From Cytophagaceae bacterium (GTDB taxonomy: Bacteria > Bacteroidota > Bacteroidia > Cytophagales > Flexibacteraceae): a stretch of 39,721 nt of DNA. The position numbers and the translations under genes were made by a program. The notes under the pieces were generated by a model that made no database searches, was not told the DNA's origin, and worked only from the letters and a program-made list of their open reading frames with translations. Within the stretch, counting starts at the first letter, position 1. The number at the start of each line of letters is the position of its first letter. The stretch lies in assembly GCA_027485575.1 (NCBI GenBank), contig JAIXQU010000085.1, forward strand, positions 1 through 39,721. The letters are read 5' to 3'. Of the stretch, positions 25,441 to 33,843 are shown piece by piece.

Positions 25441-26085
25441 TTACTTCTTCCTAAACATTTGAAGCACAATTGGCAAGACCGAAAAACCTATAATTGCAAG
25501 GACAACAATCTCAAAATTGTTCTTTATTATCGGGATATTTCCAAATAGATACCCAAGCATAGTAATTCCGACAACCCAGACGATTGCACCTACGATACAA
25601 AAAAATATGTATTTCCCATAATTCATGCTTCCGGCGCCCGCCACAAATGGGGCAAGGGTTCGAACAATTGGAATAAAACGGGCCATGATAACAGTTTGCC
25701 CTCCGTGTTTGGCATAGAAGGCTTCTGTCTTGGTAAGGTATTCTCTTTTGAAAAATAAGATTTTTTCTTTTTTAGCAATTTGGGCCCCAAAGGTTTTGCC
25801 TACAAAATAATTGACATTATCACCCAATAGTGCCGCAACTATCAGCAGTGGCATCACAAAGGCAATGTTTATTCCTTGTCCCTCTGCGGCCGAAGCTGCC
25901 AATGCTCCAACTGCAAAAAGGAGAGAATCGCCTGGTAATAAGGGCATAACCACAAGTCCTGTTTCAACAAAAACTATTAAAAACAAAATTACATAGGAAA
26001 GGGTACCGTACTCATTTACAATCTCATTCAAATGTTTATCCAAATGAAGAAAAAAATCCAGGGCTTCCTTTAAAAACTCAATCAT
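25441..26085 (-). CDS. DedA family membrane protein
   Basis: A 214-residue inner-membrane protein of the DedA/VTT family, which includes undecaprenyl-phosphate and phospholipid recycling transporters. Seen: an N-terminal re-entrant region with FVETGLVVMPLLPGDSLLFAVGALAA, GDNVNYFVGKTFG, the family motif ARFIPIVRTLAPFVAGAGSM with its essential arginines, and two C-terminal helices. It lies directly upstream of the CDP-sugar operon in the same direction. A role in lipid-carrier recycling would fit glycan synthesis next door, but DedA genes are widespread and this is inference. The start ATG at 26085 follows a CATTTTTG box by 4 bases. Confidence 0.92.
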   Translation of the reverse strand: MIEFLKEALDFFLHLDKHLNEIVNEYGTLSYVILFLIVFVETGLVVMPLLPGDSLLFAVGALAASAAEGQGINIAFVMPLLIVAALLGDNVNYFVGKTFGAQIAKKEKILFFKREYLTKTEAFYAKHGGQTVIMARFIPIVRTLAPFVAGAGSMNYGKYIFFCIVGAIVWVVGITMLGYLFGNIPIIKNNFEIVVLAIIGFSVLPIVLQMFRKK

Positions 26086-26089
26086 GGTG

Positions 26090-26097
26090 CAAAAATG
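26090..26097 (-). promoter_or_regulatory. Probable dedA promoter -7 box
   Basis: CATTTTTG on the minus strand differs from TANNTTTG at one position and lies 4 bases before the dedA ATG. A TTTT at a 20-base spacing could serve as the -33 element. The call rests mainly on resemblance to the same arrangement at other genes in the window. Confidence 0.3.
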
Positions 26098-26237
26098 GTT
26101 CCGGGAGTTGAAATAATAAAATTGAGAACTTTAAGTTTTTAGGTTAAAAGGCTGCAAATGAAAAAAACAATGAATTATGGAACGAAAAAGGGTGAAAAAT
26201 TGGATTTGAAAAATAATATTCTACTAATCTCTAAAAA

Positions 26238-27830
26238 TCAATTGACTGAAAGCGGCCACACCATTTTTATTGATTTTTCTTCCAGCTTATATATTGGTAC
26301 AAATTGATTTTCGGAAGCTTCTCTTGTAAAAATATATTTTCCAAAAAGCTGACTTTCTAATTCCACACCTGAACGAAGTGAAGAAAAATCAATTGAACCT
26401 CCGGAATACCAATGCTTTGCCAATGAAATCCCCAGATCAAATCCTTTCCAGGCAATCCAGCCTGGAGGGCTGCCCCACTTGGATATGTAGCTGCTTTCCC
26501 AGTTTTTATATTGTGGATGTTCGATTTTTGGAAAATCTGGGTCGATAAAAAAAACAGGGTGCTTTTCATATTCATCGTAATCCGCATTGGGGCTTTCCAG
26601 CCATTTCCCGCAAATGAGTATGGGATATTTTGCACTTGTCCATGAGTAAGCTCCTAGCAACTGAAGTTTGACAAGTGACTCGCTGTTGGCAACAAATAAA
26701 TGTGAGGTCGAATCCAAACCAGCTTCAAATAAAAACTTGGTTAGATTGGCCGCAGAATTTTTTCCTACCTTCTTCCACAAAACAACTTCTCTTCCCATTT
26801 TCTTTAAGTAGTCTTTGTAGGATTGAGCAAGCAAAGAGTCGTTTTTTTCTGGCCCATAAATTATTCCGGCTTTTGGCCCAAGTGATATTTTTGAAATAAA
26901 ATCGAAACCCTGTTTAGAAATAGTAGAAAATGAAGGTTGCTGAGAAAATAAAAACTCACTATTTGTTTTCAAAATCTGGCTTGAAAGTGGGTTAATTACC
27001 ACAACCTTATTTTCATTGGCCCACTTTTCTGTGGCGGTGAGCATTGAAAATTTTAACGGACCGATTAACAGATTTAATCCTTTCAGAGACTTATTGGAGA
27101 GTATCTGCTCCATTTTTTGGGCAGAATTTTCATAATCAAAACAATACACTTCTAAGGTAGAATCGAGGGCAGTCATCACTTCTGCAGCAAGAGAAATTCC
27201 CCTGTAAAATTCATTGGAGGGAGATTCACTGTTTTGGTTTGATTTTCGGTTTAGTTCAAAAGGTAAAACCAGGCCCAATTTTAAAGTACCTGAGTTTTTT
27301 GTCTTAATTTGATTCTCAATCTGCTGATTTAAAAGTCTGATAATGAGAGAACTGGCGTATTCTTCTTTCGCTCCGATGACTTTGATACTATCCTTTGGAA
27401 TCTTGACCTTATACCTCCCTATTGTAGACAACATGCTGTTTTCAAATGAATTGGGGAGCTCTTTCCAGTAAAAAACTGCTTTGCTAATTTTTCTTTGATG
27501 CAGCGCAATCTGGCCTAAGAGGAAGTTGGTTTCCTGAATTCCTGACCAGTTTGGATATTCGGTTTTTACTCGTTCACTGGAAACTATGGCAGAAGTAACA
27601 TCACCCGTTTTTAAACTCGCTAAAGCATACAATTGAATCAACCAGGGACTTAGTGTATCATCAGGTGCCGGAAAAATATGTGGCTGGATGTAATCTTTAA
27701 CCTCTGCCCATTTCTGAGATTTTGCTAAATCACTGGCATTTCTCCAGACTTCTATGGGCGTTTGGCCATCTGCCGAGTGGTTAAAAAGTAAAAACCAGAC
27801 GAAAAAAACAGAAAAAACAGTTTTAAGCAT
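26238..27830 (-). CDS. Exported TPR plus type-1 periplasmic-binding-fold protein (LpoA-like layout)
   Basis: A 530-residue exported protein: signal peptide (VFSVFFVWFLLF, probable cleavage near SADGQ, no lipobox cysteine), a helical repeat domain of TPR character (about 25-135), then a domain from about residue 178 resembling the periplasmic-binding fold type 1 of ABC amino-acid receptors (LKLGLVLPFEL, FYRGISLAAEVM, LIGPLKFSM, KVVVINPLSS, GIIYGPEKNDSLLAQSYKDYLKKMG). This order is that of LpoA, the activator of a class A PBP, and a class A PBP is encoded at 35507-37783. The link is inference. Its start overlaps the smpB stop by 8 bases, so the two are coupled. Confidence 0.72.
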   Translation of the reverse strand: MLKTVFSVFFVWFLLFNHSADGQTPIEVWRNASDLAKSQKWAEVKDYIQPHIFPAPDDTLSPWLIQLYALASLKTGDVTSAIVSSERVKTEYPNWSGIQETNFLLGQIALHQRKISKAVFYWKELPNSFENSMLSTIGRYKVKIPKDSIKVIGAKEEYASSLIIRLLNQQIENQIKTKNSGTLKLGLVLPFELNRKSNQNSESPSNEFYRGISLAAEVMTALDSTLEVYCFDYENSAQKMEQILSNKSLKGLNLLIGPLKFSMLTATEKWANENKVVVINPLSSQILKTNSEFLFSQQPSFSTISKQGFDFISKISLGPKAGIIYGPEKNDSLLAQSYKDYLKKMGREVVLWKKVGKNSAANLTKFLFEAGLDSTSHLFVANSESLVKLQLLGAYSWTSAKYPILICGKWLESPNADYDEYEKHPVFFIDPDFPKIEHPQYKNWESSYISKWGSPPGWIAWKGFDLGISLAKHWYSGGSIDFSSLRSGVELESQLFGKYIFTREASENQFVPIYKLEEKSIKMVWPLSVN

Positions 27831-28278
27831 CTCTTCTCAATTCTCTTTCAAGATCTCTTTCTTTGATCGAATCTCTTTTGTCATGCAGCTTTTTACCTTT
27901 TGCCAGGCAAATTTCTGCCTTGCAAAGGCCTGCATCATTAATAAACAACCGGGTAAGCACGATGGTTAAACCCTTTTCTTCCAATTTATTTCTGAGCTTT
28001 TTTAGTTCAGCCTTTTTAAGAAGAAGTTTTCTCTCTCTTTTTATTGGATGATTGTTGTAAGTTCCTTGTGCATAGTGTGATATGTTTAAGTTAATCAAAT
28101 AAAGCTCATCACCTTTAAACTGACAAAAACTATCCTGAGCATTCACTTTTTGCATCCGGATTGATTTAATTTCTGTTCCTGTAAGCACAATACCTGCAGT
28201 ATATTTATCCATCAATTCAAATTCAAAGCTTGCCGCCTTGTTTTTGATATCCACTTTTTTAGCCAGGTCCTGCTTCAT
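27823..28278 (-). CDS. smpB: SsrA-binding protein SmpB
   Basis: A 151-residue RNA-binding protein of the trans-translation system; it delivers tmRNA to stalled ribosomes. Seen: the OB-fold start NKAASFEFELMDKYTAGIVLTGTEIKSIR, the NISHYAQGTYNNHPIKRERKLLL region, GLTIVLTRLFIN, and the basic C-terminal tail with KKLHDKRDSIKERDLERELRR that enters the ribosomal A site. Length matches the family. Upstream on the minus strand, CATTTTTG (one mismatch to the consensus) with a TTG 22 bases further is a possible promoter. The downstream exported protein overlaps by 8 bases. No tmRNA gene is seen in the window. Confidence 0.97.
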   Translation of the reverse strand: MKQDLAKKVDIKNKAASFEFELMDKYTAGIVLTGTEIKSIRMQKVNAQDSFCQFKGDELYLINLNISHYAQGTYNNHPIKRERKLLLKKAELKKLRNKLEEKGLTIVLTRLFINDAGLCKAEICLAKGKKLHDKRDSIKERDLERELRRDA

Positions 28279-28360
28279 TCCAAATTATTTTTCCACCTGC
28301 AAAAATGCATGATGTCTGGTTAATATAGTCAATTTTTCAAAAGAGGTAGATTCTTGTTGT

Positions 28361-28368
28361 TATTTTTG
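28361..28368 (+). promoter_or_regulatory. Promoter -7 box of the SGNH hydrolase unit
   Basis: TATTTTTG matches TANNTTTG exactly and lies 11 bases before the ATG at 28380. No clear TTTG is found at the expected -33 distance, so the call is moderate. Confidence 0.45.
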
Positions 28369-28379
28369 CAAACAATTTA

Positions 28380-29879
28380 ATGAAACCACCGCAGGTCCTT
28401 TCCTTTTTATTTGCCGTTTTGCTTTTGCTATCCGGACTGGAATGGATAGTTCCTGATGATTTTACTATGGCAGGTTTTCCAATAAAAGTTTTTCGATGGG
28501 ATACCTTTTTTGAAAATGATGAGGTAAAGTTGCCAAATAAAATGGCTGGCTCAACTTTACAATCGCTTCAAATTGAGGCTGAAAAACTGGTCTCTTCCGA
28601 TTCAACAGGCGAACAGGACTTTGATTCAACCGCATTCATTGCGGACACCAACCAGGGTCAGTCACTCCCTGAGGTTTCATTTCATATTGATTCGGCCTCA
28701 GGAATCCAGTACCCCTCTGGCGATTCAACTTTGTTTTATAGCCTCTTCAATCAACTAGATAGTTTAAAGTCCAAAAAGGAACTTATCCGGATTTTACATT
28801 TTGGAGATTCTCAAATTGAAGGAGATAGAATTACCGGTTATTTACGGCAGCGATTACAGCAGCAATTTGGAGGCTGCGGGCCCGGGTTAATTCCTTTATA
28901 TGAAGAACAGCCTTCCCGATTTTCAGTAGAAATAAAATCGAGTAAGCCAATGAGCCGATACCTGATTTATGGCAAAACTATACCCGTCGGACACAATAAA
29001 TATTCTGTTTTACATTCTACTTTCAGATTAAAAGCAGACTCTGCATTTCCAAATGAATCCATAAAAAATTCATTTTCATACCGAATGAGAAATTCAGGAT
29101 ACAAGCGTGCTACGTTTTTTGACAAGGCAACTTTTCTTGTTAGAAACCCCCAATCAAAGATTGAATTTAAGGTTTTAAATGCGGGTCCTGAAAAGATTCA
29201 AAAGTCACTATCTGCTGCTGACAGTTTAAAACTAGTTGGCTTCAGGTTTCCACAAAAAAGAAAAGAATTCCAGGTAGAAGTCAGCTCCACTTCAGGAAAT
29301 GATCTCTATTCGGTTTGCCTTGACTGTGATTTTGGAATTGCCGTGGATAATATTCCTCTCAGGGGAAGCTCCGGAATCGACCTTTTGAAAATCAGTCCAT
29401 CATTTCTACAAGACCAAATCAGACAACTAAATGTTAAAATGGTTATCCTTCAATTTGGAGTAAACGTAGTTCCATATGAATCTCCTGGTTTTGGATGGTA
29501 TGAATCAAGTCTGATTAAAGTTATCAAAACGATAAAAAGAGCCAAACCTGGCATACAAGTTTTGGTTGTAGGTGTTTCAGATATAGCCAAAAAAACGGAG
29601 GGTCAGTGGCGAAGCTACCCCAATATCATCCAAATCAGAGATGCCCAGAGAAATGCAGCAGCAAAAACCAATTCTGCCTATTGGGACCTTTTTGAAGTAA
29701 TGGGAGGCGAAAACTCAATTTTAGCCTGGGCCGGAACAAACCCTCCTTTGGCCGGAAAAGACTATATACACCTTACGCCAAAAGGCGCTCAGGTTGTTGG
29801 AGAATTTTTATTTCAAAGCCTCCTCAAAGACTATCGATCTTATTCTAATTCTAAAAACGCAAAAAACAATCCGTTATGA
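28380..29879 (+). CDS. SGNH/GDSL-type hydrolase with N-terminal membrane anchor
   Basis: A 499-residue protein with an N-terminal hydrophobic segment (residues 6-21), a Ser/Asp-rich linker to about residue 100, then an SGNH hydrolase domain. Block I is HFGDSQIEGDR (nucleophile Ser144), a glycine block occurs in RGSSGID, block III is FGVN (Asn near 362) and block V is DYIHLTPKG (Asp and His near 461-464). About 200 residues between blocks I and III form a beta-rich insertion. Such enzymes remove or transfer acyl groups on cell-surface glycans, and the glycan genes around it support that. It overlaps the next gene by 4 bases (ATGA). Confidence 0.85.
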   Translation: MKPPQVLSFLFAVLLLLSGLEWIVPDDFTMAGFPIKVFRWDTFFENDEVKLPNKMAGSTLQSLQIEAEKLVSSDSTGEQDFDSTAFIADTNQGQSLPEVSFHIDSASGIQYPSGDSTLFYSLFNQLDSLKSKKELIRILHFGDSQIEGDRITGYLRQRLQQQFGGCGPGLIPLYEEQPSRFSVEIKSSKPMSRYLIYGKTIPVGHNKYSVLHSTFRLKADSAFPNESIKNSFSYRMRNSGYKRATFFDKATFLVRNPQSKIEFKVLNAGPEKIQKSLSAADSLKLVGFRFPQKRKEFQVEVSSTSGNDLYSVCLDCDFGIAVDNIPLRGSSGIDLLKISPSFLQDQIRQLNVKMVILQFGVNVVPYESPGFGWYESSLIKVIKTIKRAKPGIQVLVVGVSDIAKKTEGQWRSYPNIIQIRDAQRNAAAKTNSAYWDLFEVMGGENSILAWAGTNPPLAGKDYIHLTPKGAQVVGEFLFQSLLKDYRSYSNSKNAKNNPL

Positions 29880-31030
29880 ATAGCCTGGAAAAAACGCTTT
29901 TTTACAAACCTGGGACAAAGGCAATTCATGTCATTTCTGCTGTTCTAAGTTTTGCCCTTTATGCAGTAATCATTTTATATTTCAAAGTCGATAAACCAGA
30001 CCTTTTCCTTCATATTGGAATTTCAAACCGAACCATTGCAAAAGGCGATTTTCCTGTCCACCCAATATTTTTTGGATTAATTCAGGTGCTGTCACTTTTT
30101 AGCCTGAAGTATTCTTTGCAACTATTTGCCGGCTTCCTTATTTTTTCAGTTGCTCAGTATTTTAAAATAGTTCTTTCACTTAAAATTTTGAAAGAGTATT
30201 TTAAAATGGAATACACCATCCTTCTTTTTATTGCCGTTCTGGCGCTTCAGGTGGTAATACCAATTCCGTTTTTTTCAAAATTCTTTATGGTTAACTCCCT
30301 GAGCATGAATTATTTTCACAATGGAACCCTGAATTGCTCCATCCCCTTTTGTCTGGGTTTAATTCTTAACATGATGCGATTTATTAAAACGGATGAGAGG
30401 AAGTACTTTAATTATTCTCTGGGTTTAGGAATCCTCATTTGTCTTACCAAACCTAGTTTTCTTTTTTGTTTTGCCCCCATTTTCCCATTTGTCATTCTTT
30501 ACAAAAATGGCCTTAATCAGGCCTTGTTAAGGACTGTCCAGCTTTCAACATTATTGGTTTTTTTCATTATTGGACAGTCCGTTTATCTCCATTCTACAAC
30601 TGCCACTGCGGCTAGTTTTGAAGTTAAGTTTCAGCCATTTTATTTATTTGGAACTCTTCCAAACCATGGCCGGGTTCTATTCGAAGGCTTTTTTATCGGC
30701 CTGCTTGTTATTGCCTTTTTCTTTAAGTCTATTCTGAAGGACACCTTTTTTCTGGCTTCATTGCTTTTCGTCTTACTGGGCTACTTTATTTCATTTTGTT
30801 TTGTGGATTATACAAATGGCGAAACATCGCCCAATTTTGTGTGGCAATCCTGCATTGTAAATTATGTTTTTGTGTTGCTCTCTTTTGGATATTTCATGCC
30901 AAAACAGAGCTTGAAGGAATTTACGTGGAAAGGCGTCATTTGTTTTACGGCTTTGGCAGCCCATGGAATTTGCGGCCTTTTGTATTTGAAGGATGCCTGC
31001 CTTTTTAGAATTTTTTATTTGAGTATGTAG
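29876..31030 (+). CDS. Polytopic membrane protein of unknown function
   Basis: A 384-residue integral membrane protein with about ten predicted helices. I do not recognise a family. The first loop after helix 1 has VDKPDLFLHIGISNRTIAKGDFPVHPIFFG, whose acidic residue and charged pattern recall the catalytic loop of GT-C-type glycosyltransferases, and helix 4-5 is separated by NYFHNGTLNCSIPF. These are hints only. It is translationally coupled to the SGNH hydrolase upstream and stands 1 base before the RmlD-like gene, so the three act as one unit. It has no MBOAT or flippase signature, which would otherwise be expected beside an SGNH acyl hydrolase. Confidence 0.7.
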   Translation: MNSLEKTLFYKPGTKAIHVISAVLSFALYAVIILYFKVDKPDLFLHIGISNRTIAKGDFPVHPIFFGLIQVLSLFSLKYSLQLFAGFLIFSVAQYFKIVLSLKILKEYFKMEYTILLFIAVLALQVVIPIPFFSKFFMVNSLSMNYFHNGTLNCSIPFCLGLILNMMRFIKTDERKYFNYSLGLGILICLTKPSFLFCFAPIFPFVILYKNGLNQALLRTVQLSTLLVFFIIGQSVYLHSTTATAASFEVKFQPFYLFGTLPNHGRVLFEGFFIGLLVIAFFFKSILKDTFFLASLLFVLLGYFISFCFVDYTNGETSPNFVWQSCIVNYVFVLLSFGYFMPKQSLKEFTWKGVICFTALAAHGICGLLYLKDACLFRIFYLSM

Positions 31031-31031
31031 T

Positions 31032-31931
31032 ATGAAAATATTAATCACTGGATCCAATGGGCTTTTAGGCCAGAAGCTGGTAGCAGCATTATCAACCACC
31101 AAACATTTTGTTTTGGCAACCGGACAAGGCAACTGCCGTATTCTCAATCTGCCTTCGAATGCAACATATGAAACCTGCGACATAAGCATAAAGGAACAGG
31201 TTATCCATTCTTTAGAAAATTTCCAGCCAGATGTTGTGATTCACTCAGCGGCTATGACCAATGTGGATGAATGTGAACTAAATCCAGAGAAATGCCATAT
31301 GATGAATGTTGTAGCCACGCAGAATATAGTAAATGCCTGTAATCAAATCAATTGTCATTTGATTCATCTTTCTACTGACTTTATTTTTGATGGAAAAGAT
31401 GGACCTTACAGTGAAGATGGAATTCCAAATCCGATAAGTATTTATGGACAAAGCAAATTGGATGCAGAAGAAATAGTTCAGTCTTCAACCTGCAAATGGG
31501 CTATTGCCAGAACCGTTTTGGTATATGGCATTTCTCCGGGTCTCAGCCGAACCAACATCATTCTCTGGGTAAAATCCAGCCTGGAACAAGGAAAAACTAT
31601 TCAGGTTGTGGATGACCAGTTTAGAACACCAACTCTTGCAGAAGACCTGGCCCAAGGCTGCATTTTAATTGCAGAAAAAGGAGCAACAGGTATTTTCAAT
31701 ATTTCCGGGAAAGATTTTTTGACACCTTATGCAATGGCCAATCTCACTGCAGAATATTTCAAACTTGACAAAAAACTTATTACCAAAGCATCTGCGGCTA
31801 CTTTTTCACAACCCGCTAAAAGACCACCAAGGACAGGGTTTGATATTTCAAAAGCAATAAACCAACTGGATTATCAACCACACTCCTTTGAAGAGGGGAT
31901 TCAAATCCTGGAAAAGCAACTTTCTTCTTAA
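31032..31931 (+). CDS. RmlD-like sugar-nucleotide reductase (SDR)
   Basis: A 299-residue short-chain reductase of the dTDP-4-dehydrorhamnose reductase type. Seen: the NAD(P) motif ILITGSNGLLGQKL at the N-terminus, HSAAMTNVDECELNPEKCHMMNV, STDFIFDGKDGPYSEDG, and Tyr/Lys in YGQSKLDAEE. The family reduces 4-ketosugars. No rmlA, rmlB or rmlC is in the window, so the substrate could be a dTDP-ketosugar made elsewhere or another nucleotide sugar. Third gene of the SGNH unit. Its stop shares TTAA (31928-31931) with the stop of the convergent aminotransferase. Confidence 0.82.
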   Translation: MKILITGSNGLLGQKLVAALSTTKHFVLATGQGNCRILNLPSNATYETCDISIKEQVIHSLENFQPDVVIHSAAMTNVDECELNPEKCHMMNVVATQNIVNACNQINCHLIHLSTDFIFDGKDGPYSEDGIPNPISIYGQSKLDAEEIVQSSTCKWAIARTVLVYGISPGLSRTNIILWVKSSLEQGKTIQVVDDQFRTPTLAEDLAQGCILIAEKGATGIFNISGKDFLTPYAMANLTAEYFKLDKKLITKASAATFSQPAKRPPRTGFDISKAINQLDYQPHSFEEGIQILEKQLSS

Positions 31932-33082
31932 GACTTACCTTTAAAGAAATTCGAAATGACTTCGGTTATTTGATCTACCTGTGAGAGTTCCAGTTCATAG
32001 AATAGTGGTAATCTTAATAGGCAATCGGTATATCGATCAGATTGATCCAAAGAACGACCATCGTGGTTGGCGATAAAATATGGTGCAGAATGCAAACTCA
32101 AATAATGAAAAACCGAATAGATGCCCTTATTTTTAAGAAACTCCACCAAGGCGGTTCTTTCCTCCAGACTATTGGTTACAATGTAAAACATATGGCCATT
32201 TTGAGAGGAGAATTCAGGGACAAACGGCCTTTTGAAATGACCTTCTTTTTCTAAAGATTCAAGGTTGCTGTTATAGCGGTTCCAGATGGCCTTTCTTTTG
32301 GTTTGAATATCTTCAAGATTTTCAATTTGTGCATATAGAAAAGCAGCAATGATGTCGCTTGGTAAAAAACTTGATCCAATATCTACCCAGCTGTATTTAT
32401 CCACTTCTCCTCTGAAAAAAGAAGAACGGTTGGTTCCTTTTTCTCTTAGAATTTCTGCTCTGCCGTGGTATTTTTCCTGATTTAAGGAAATCATACCCCC
32501 TTCACCTGCCATTATATTTTTGGTTTCATGAAAAGAAAAACAACCTATGTCCCCACAGGCACCCAATGGGGTTTTACCATTTCTTCCAAAATAGTAAGCA
32601 TCAATTGCCTGGGCAGCATCCTCCACTACAGAAAGGTTGTATTTGGCAGCCAAATCATTTACCATATCCATATCTGTGGCAACTCCGGCATAGTGAACCG
32701 GGACTATGGCCTTTGTTTTTTCATTAATCACTTCTTCAATTTTTCCCTCATCCATCCCCGGATGGTCTGGCCGACTGTCAACAAATCGAAGCATTGCACC
32801 TCTGAGTGCAAAGGCATTGGCCGTTGAAACAAAAGTATAGGAAGGCAGAATCACCTCATCACCTGGCTGAATATTTAACAAAAGAGCCGCCAGTTCCAAC
32901 GCATCTGTACAAGAGGTGGTGAGAAGCACTTTTTTAAAACCAAAATTCTTTTCAAAAAACTGATGACACTTTTTGGTAAAAATGCCATCACCACTGATTT
33001 TTCCAGACAAAACAGCCTGATATAAGTAATGTGCTTCTTTACCGGTTAGATATGGTTTGTTAAATGGAATGGAGTAAGACAT
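31928..33082 (-). CDS. WecE-type dTDP-4-amino-4,6-dideoxygalactose transaminase
   Basis: A 384-residue PLP aminotransferase of the DegT/DnrJ/EryC1 family. It aligns along its length with E. coli WecE (RffA), which aminates dTDP-4-keto-6-deoxyglucose to dTDP-Fuc4N: N-terminal IPFNKP, GDGIFTKKC, QPGDEVILPSYTFVSTANAF, IVPVHYAGVA, PLP lysine Lys188 in SFHETKNIMAGEGG, REKGTNRSSFFRGEVDKYSW and DIGSSFLPSD. The lysine separates it from RfbH. It is third in an operon with a GT2 and a GNAT protein and overlaps the latter by one base, so aminated and then acetylated sugar (Fuc4NAc-like) is the likely product. Confidence 0.92.
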   Translation of the reverse strand: MSYSIPFNKPYLTGKEAHYLYQAVLSGKISGDGIFTKKCHQFFEKNFGFKKVLLTTSCTDALELAALLLNIQPGDEVILPSYTFVSTANAFALRGAMLRFVDSRPDHPGMDEGKIEEVINEKTKAIVPVHYAGVATDMDMVNDLAAKYNLSVVEDAAQAIDAYYFGRNGKTPLGACGDIGCFSFHETKNIMAGEGGMISLNQEKYHGRAEILREKGTNRSSFFRGEVDKYSWVDIGSSFLPSDIIAAFLYAQIENLEDIQTKRKAIWNRYNSNLESLEKEGHFKRPFVPEFSSQNGHMFYIVTNSLEERTALVEFLKNKGIYSVFHYLSLHSAPYFIANHDGRSLDQSDRYTDCLLRLPLFYELELSQVDQITEVISNFFKGKS

Positions 33083-33843
33083 CAGAATTTGCTATTTAAT
33101 TTTTGAAGAGAATTTGGAGAAATAAAATGATGAAATGTGTAAAAGGATTGCTCGAGTCCGAAGTTTTCTTTTGTCCAAACCCGCTGCACCCTTTGGTTTG
33201 TAAGTTGTGTTGAAACAATCAATTTAAGGATATTTCTTTCAATTAAAATGTTTTTTAAGGCCCGGATGAGGAAAGAGTATTTCCCCTGTCCTTCGTATTC
33301 TTTTAAAGCACCATTTAAGATAATATCGGCAAAAGACTCATTTTCAACTATTTTGGCTGTTAAAAAAGCACAAGGCACCTCATTGTCATAAATTATCAGG
33401 CAAATTTTATCTTTTTCAATCAGAAAAGGTAAATTCCACTCGAGATAACCTTTGGATAAAAAAAAAAAAAAAAAAAGAGGATTTGAATGGTAATGGTTTT
33501 GATATCCTTTGAAAATTCTTAAAATTAAGCTTTCCAATTCTCCCCTCTTTTCCTCACCTGCAATTTCAATCCTCAACCCGGGAGGCAATTCACTCTTTAC
33601 TTTTTGGTCCAAAATACAAGAATAATAAACCAGGGTATCGGCCAGATAGGAATGTGGAATAATTTGAAAAAGGGGGAATAGTTTGTTTTGCAGTTGTGTG
33701 TCAATTCTTGAAACAACCACATCAACAGAATCTTCAAGAAATTTACTCTTAAAAAAGTCAAGGTCCATTTCAGAAATCTTAGATCTGTAAATATTGAGGT
33801 CGAAAGCCTTTGACTCTGAGGCAGAAAAAGAAAATTCATTCAT
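33082..33843 (-). CDS. GNAT-type acetyltransferase, probably for the 4-amino sugar; contains a 19-base homopolymer
   Basis: A 253-residue protein whose C-terminal half fits the GNAT fold: ICLIIYDNEVPCAFLTAKIVE, then NGALKEYEGQGKYSFLIRALKNIL (the G-x-G/A pyrophosphate loop region) and LIVSTQLTNQRVQRVWTKENFGL. The N-terminal half has no motif I know. Position before a WecE-type transaminase suggests the job of WecD, N-acetylating the 4-amino sugar; sequence similarity to WecD is weak, so this is contextual. Oddity: a T19 run on the coding strand (33458-33476) gives five Phe codons in a row around residue 125; a one-base slip would truncate the protein. Shares one base with each neighbour (TAATG and TGATG junctions). 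Confidence 0.75.
   Translation of the reverse strand: MNEFSFSASESKAFDLNIYRSKISEMDLDFFKSKFLEDSVDVVVSRIDTQLQNKLFPLFQIIPHSYLADTLVYYSCILDQKVKSELPPGLRIEIAGEEKRGELESLILRIFKGYQNHYHSNPLFFFFFLSKGYLEWNLPFLIEKDKICLIIYDNEVPCAFLTAKIVENESFADIILNGALKEYEGQGKYSFLIRALKNILIERNILKLIVSTQLTNQRVQRVWTKENFGLEQSFYTFHHFISPNSLQKLNSKF
33458..33476. repeat. 19-base poly-A/poly-T tract inside a coding region
   Basis: Nineteen A on the plus strand (T on the coding strand) with no interruption. It lies about halfway through the GNAT gene. Homopolymers of this length are unstable by strand slippage, and they are also prone to sequencing and assembly error. At the present length the frame is intact. Confidence 0.95.

Noticed and set aside
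26158-26307. Plus-strand frame of about 50 codons starting MKKTMNYG
   Set aside because: It overlaps the 3' end of the exported TPR protein on the other strand, has no supporting promoter and no recognisable features.
31928-33082. Second RfbH-like dehydrase
   Set aside because: It has the PLP lysine (Lys188) and no iron-sulphur cysteine set, so it is an aminotransferase of the WecE type.
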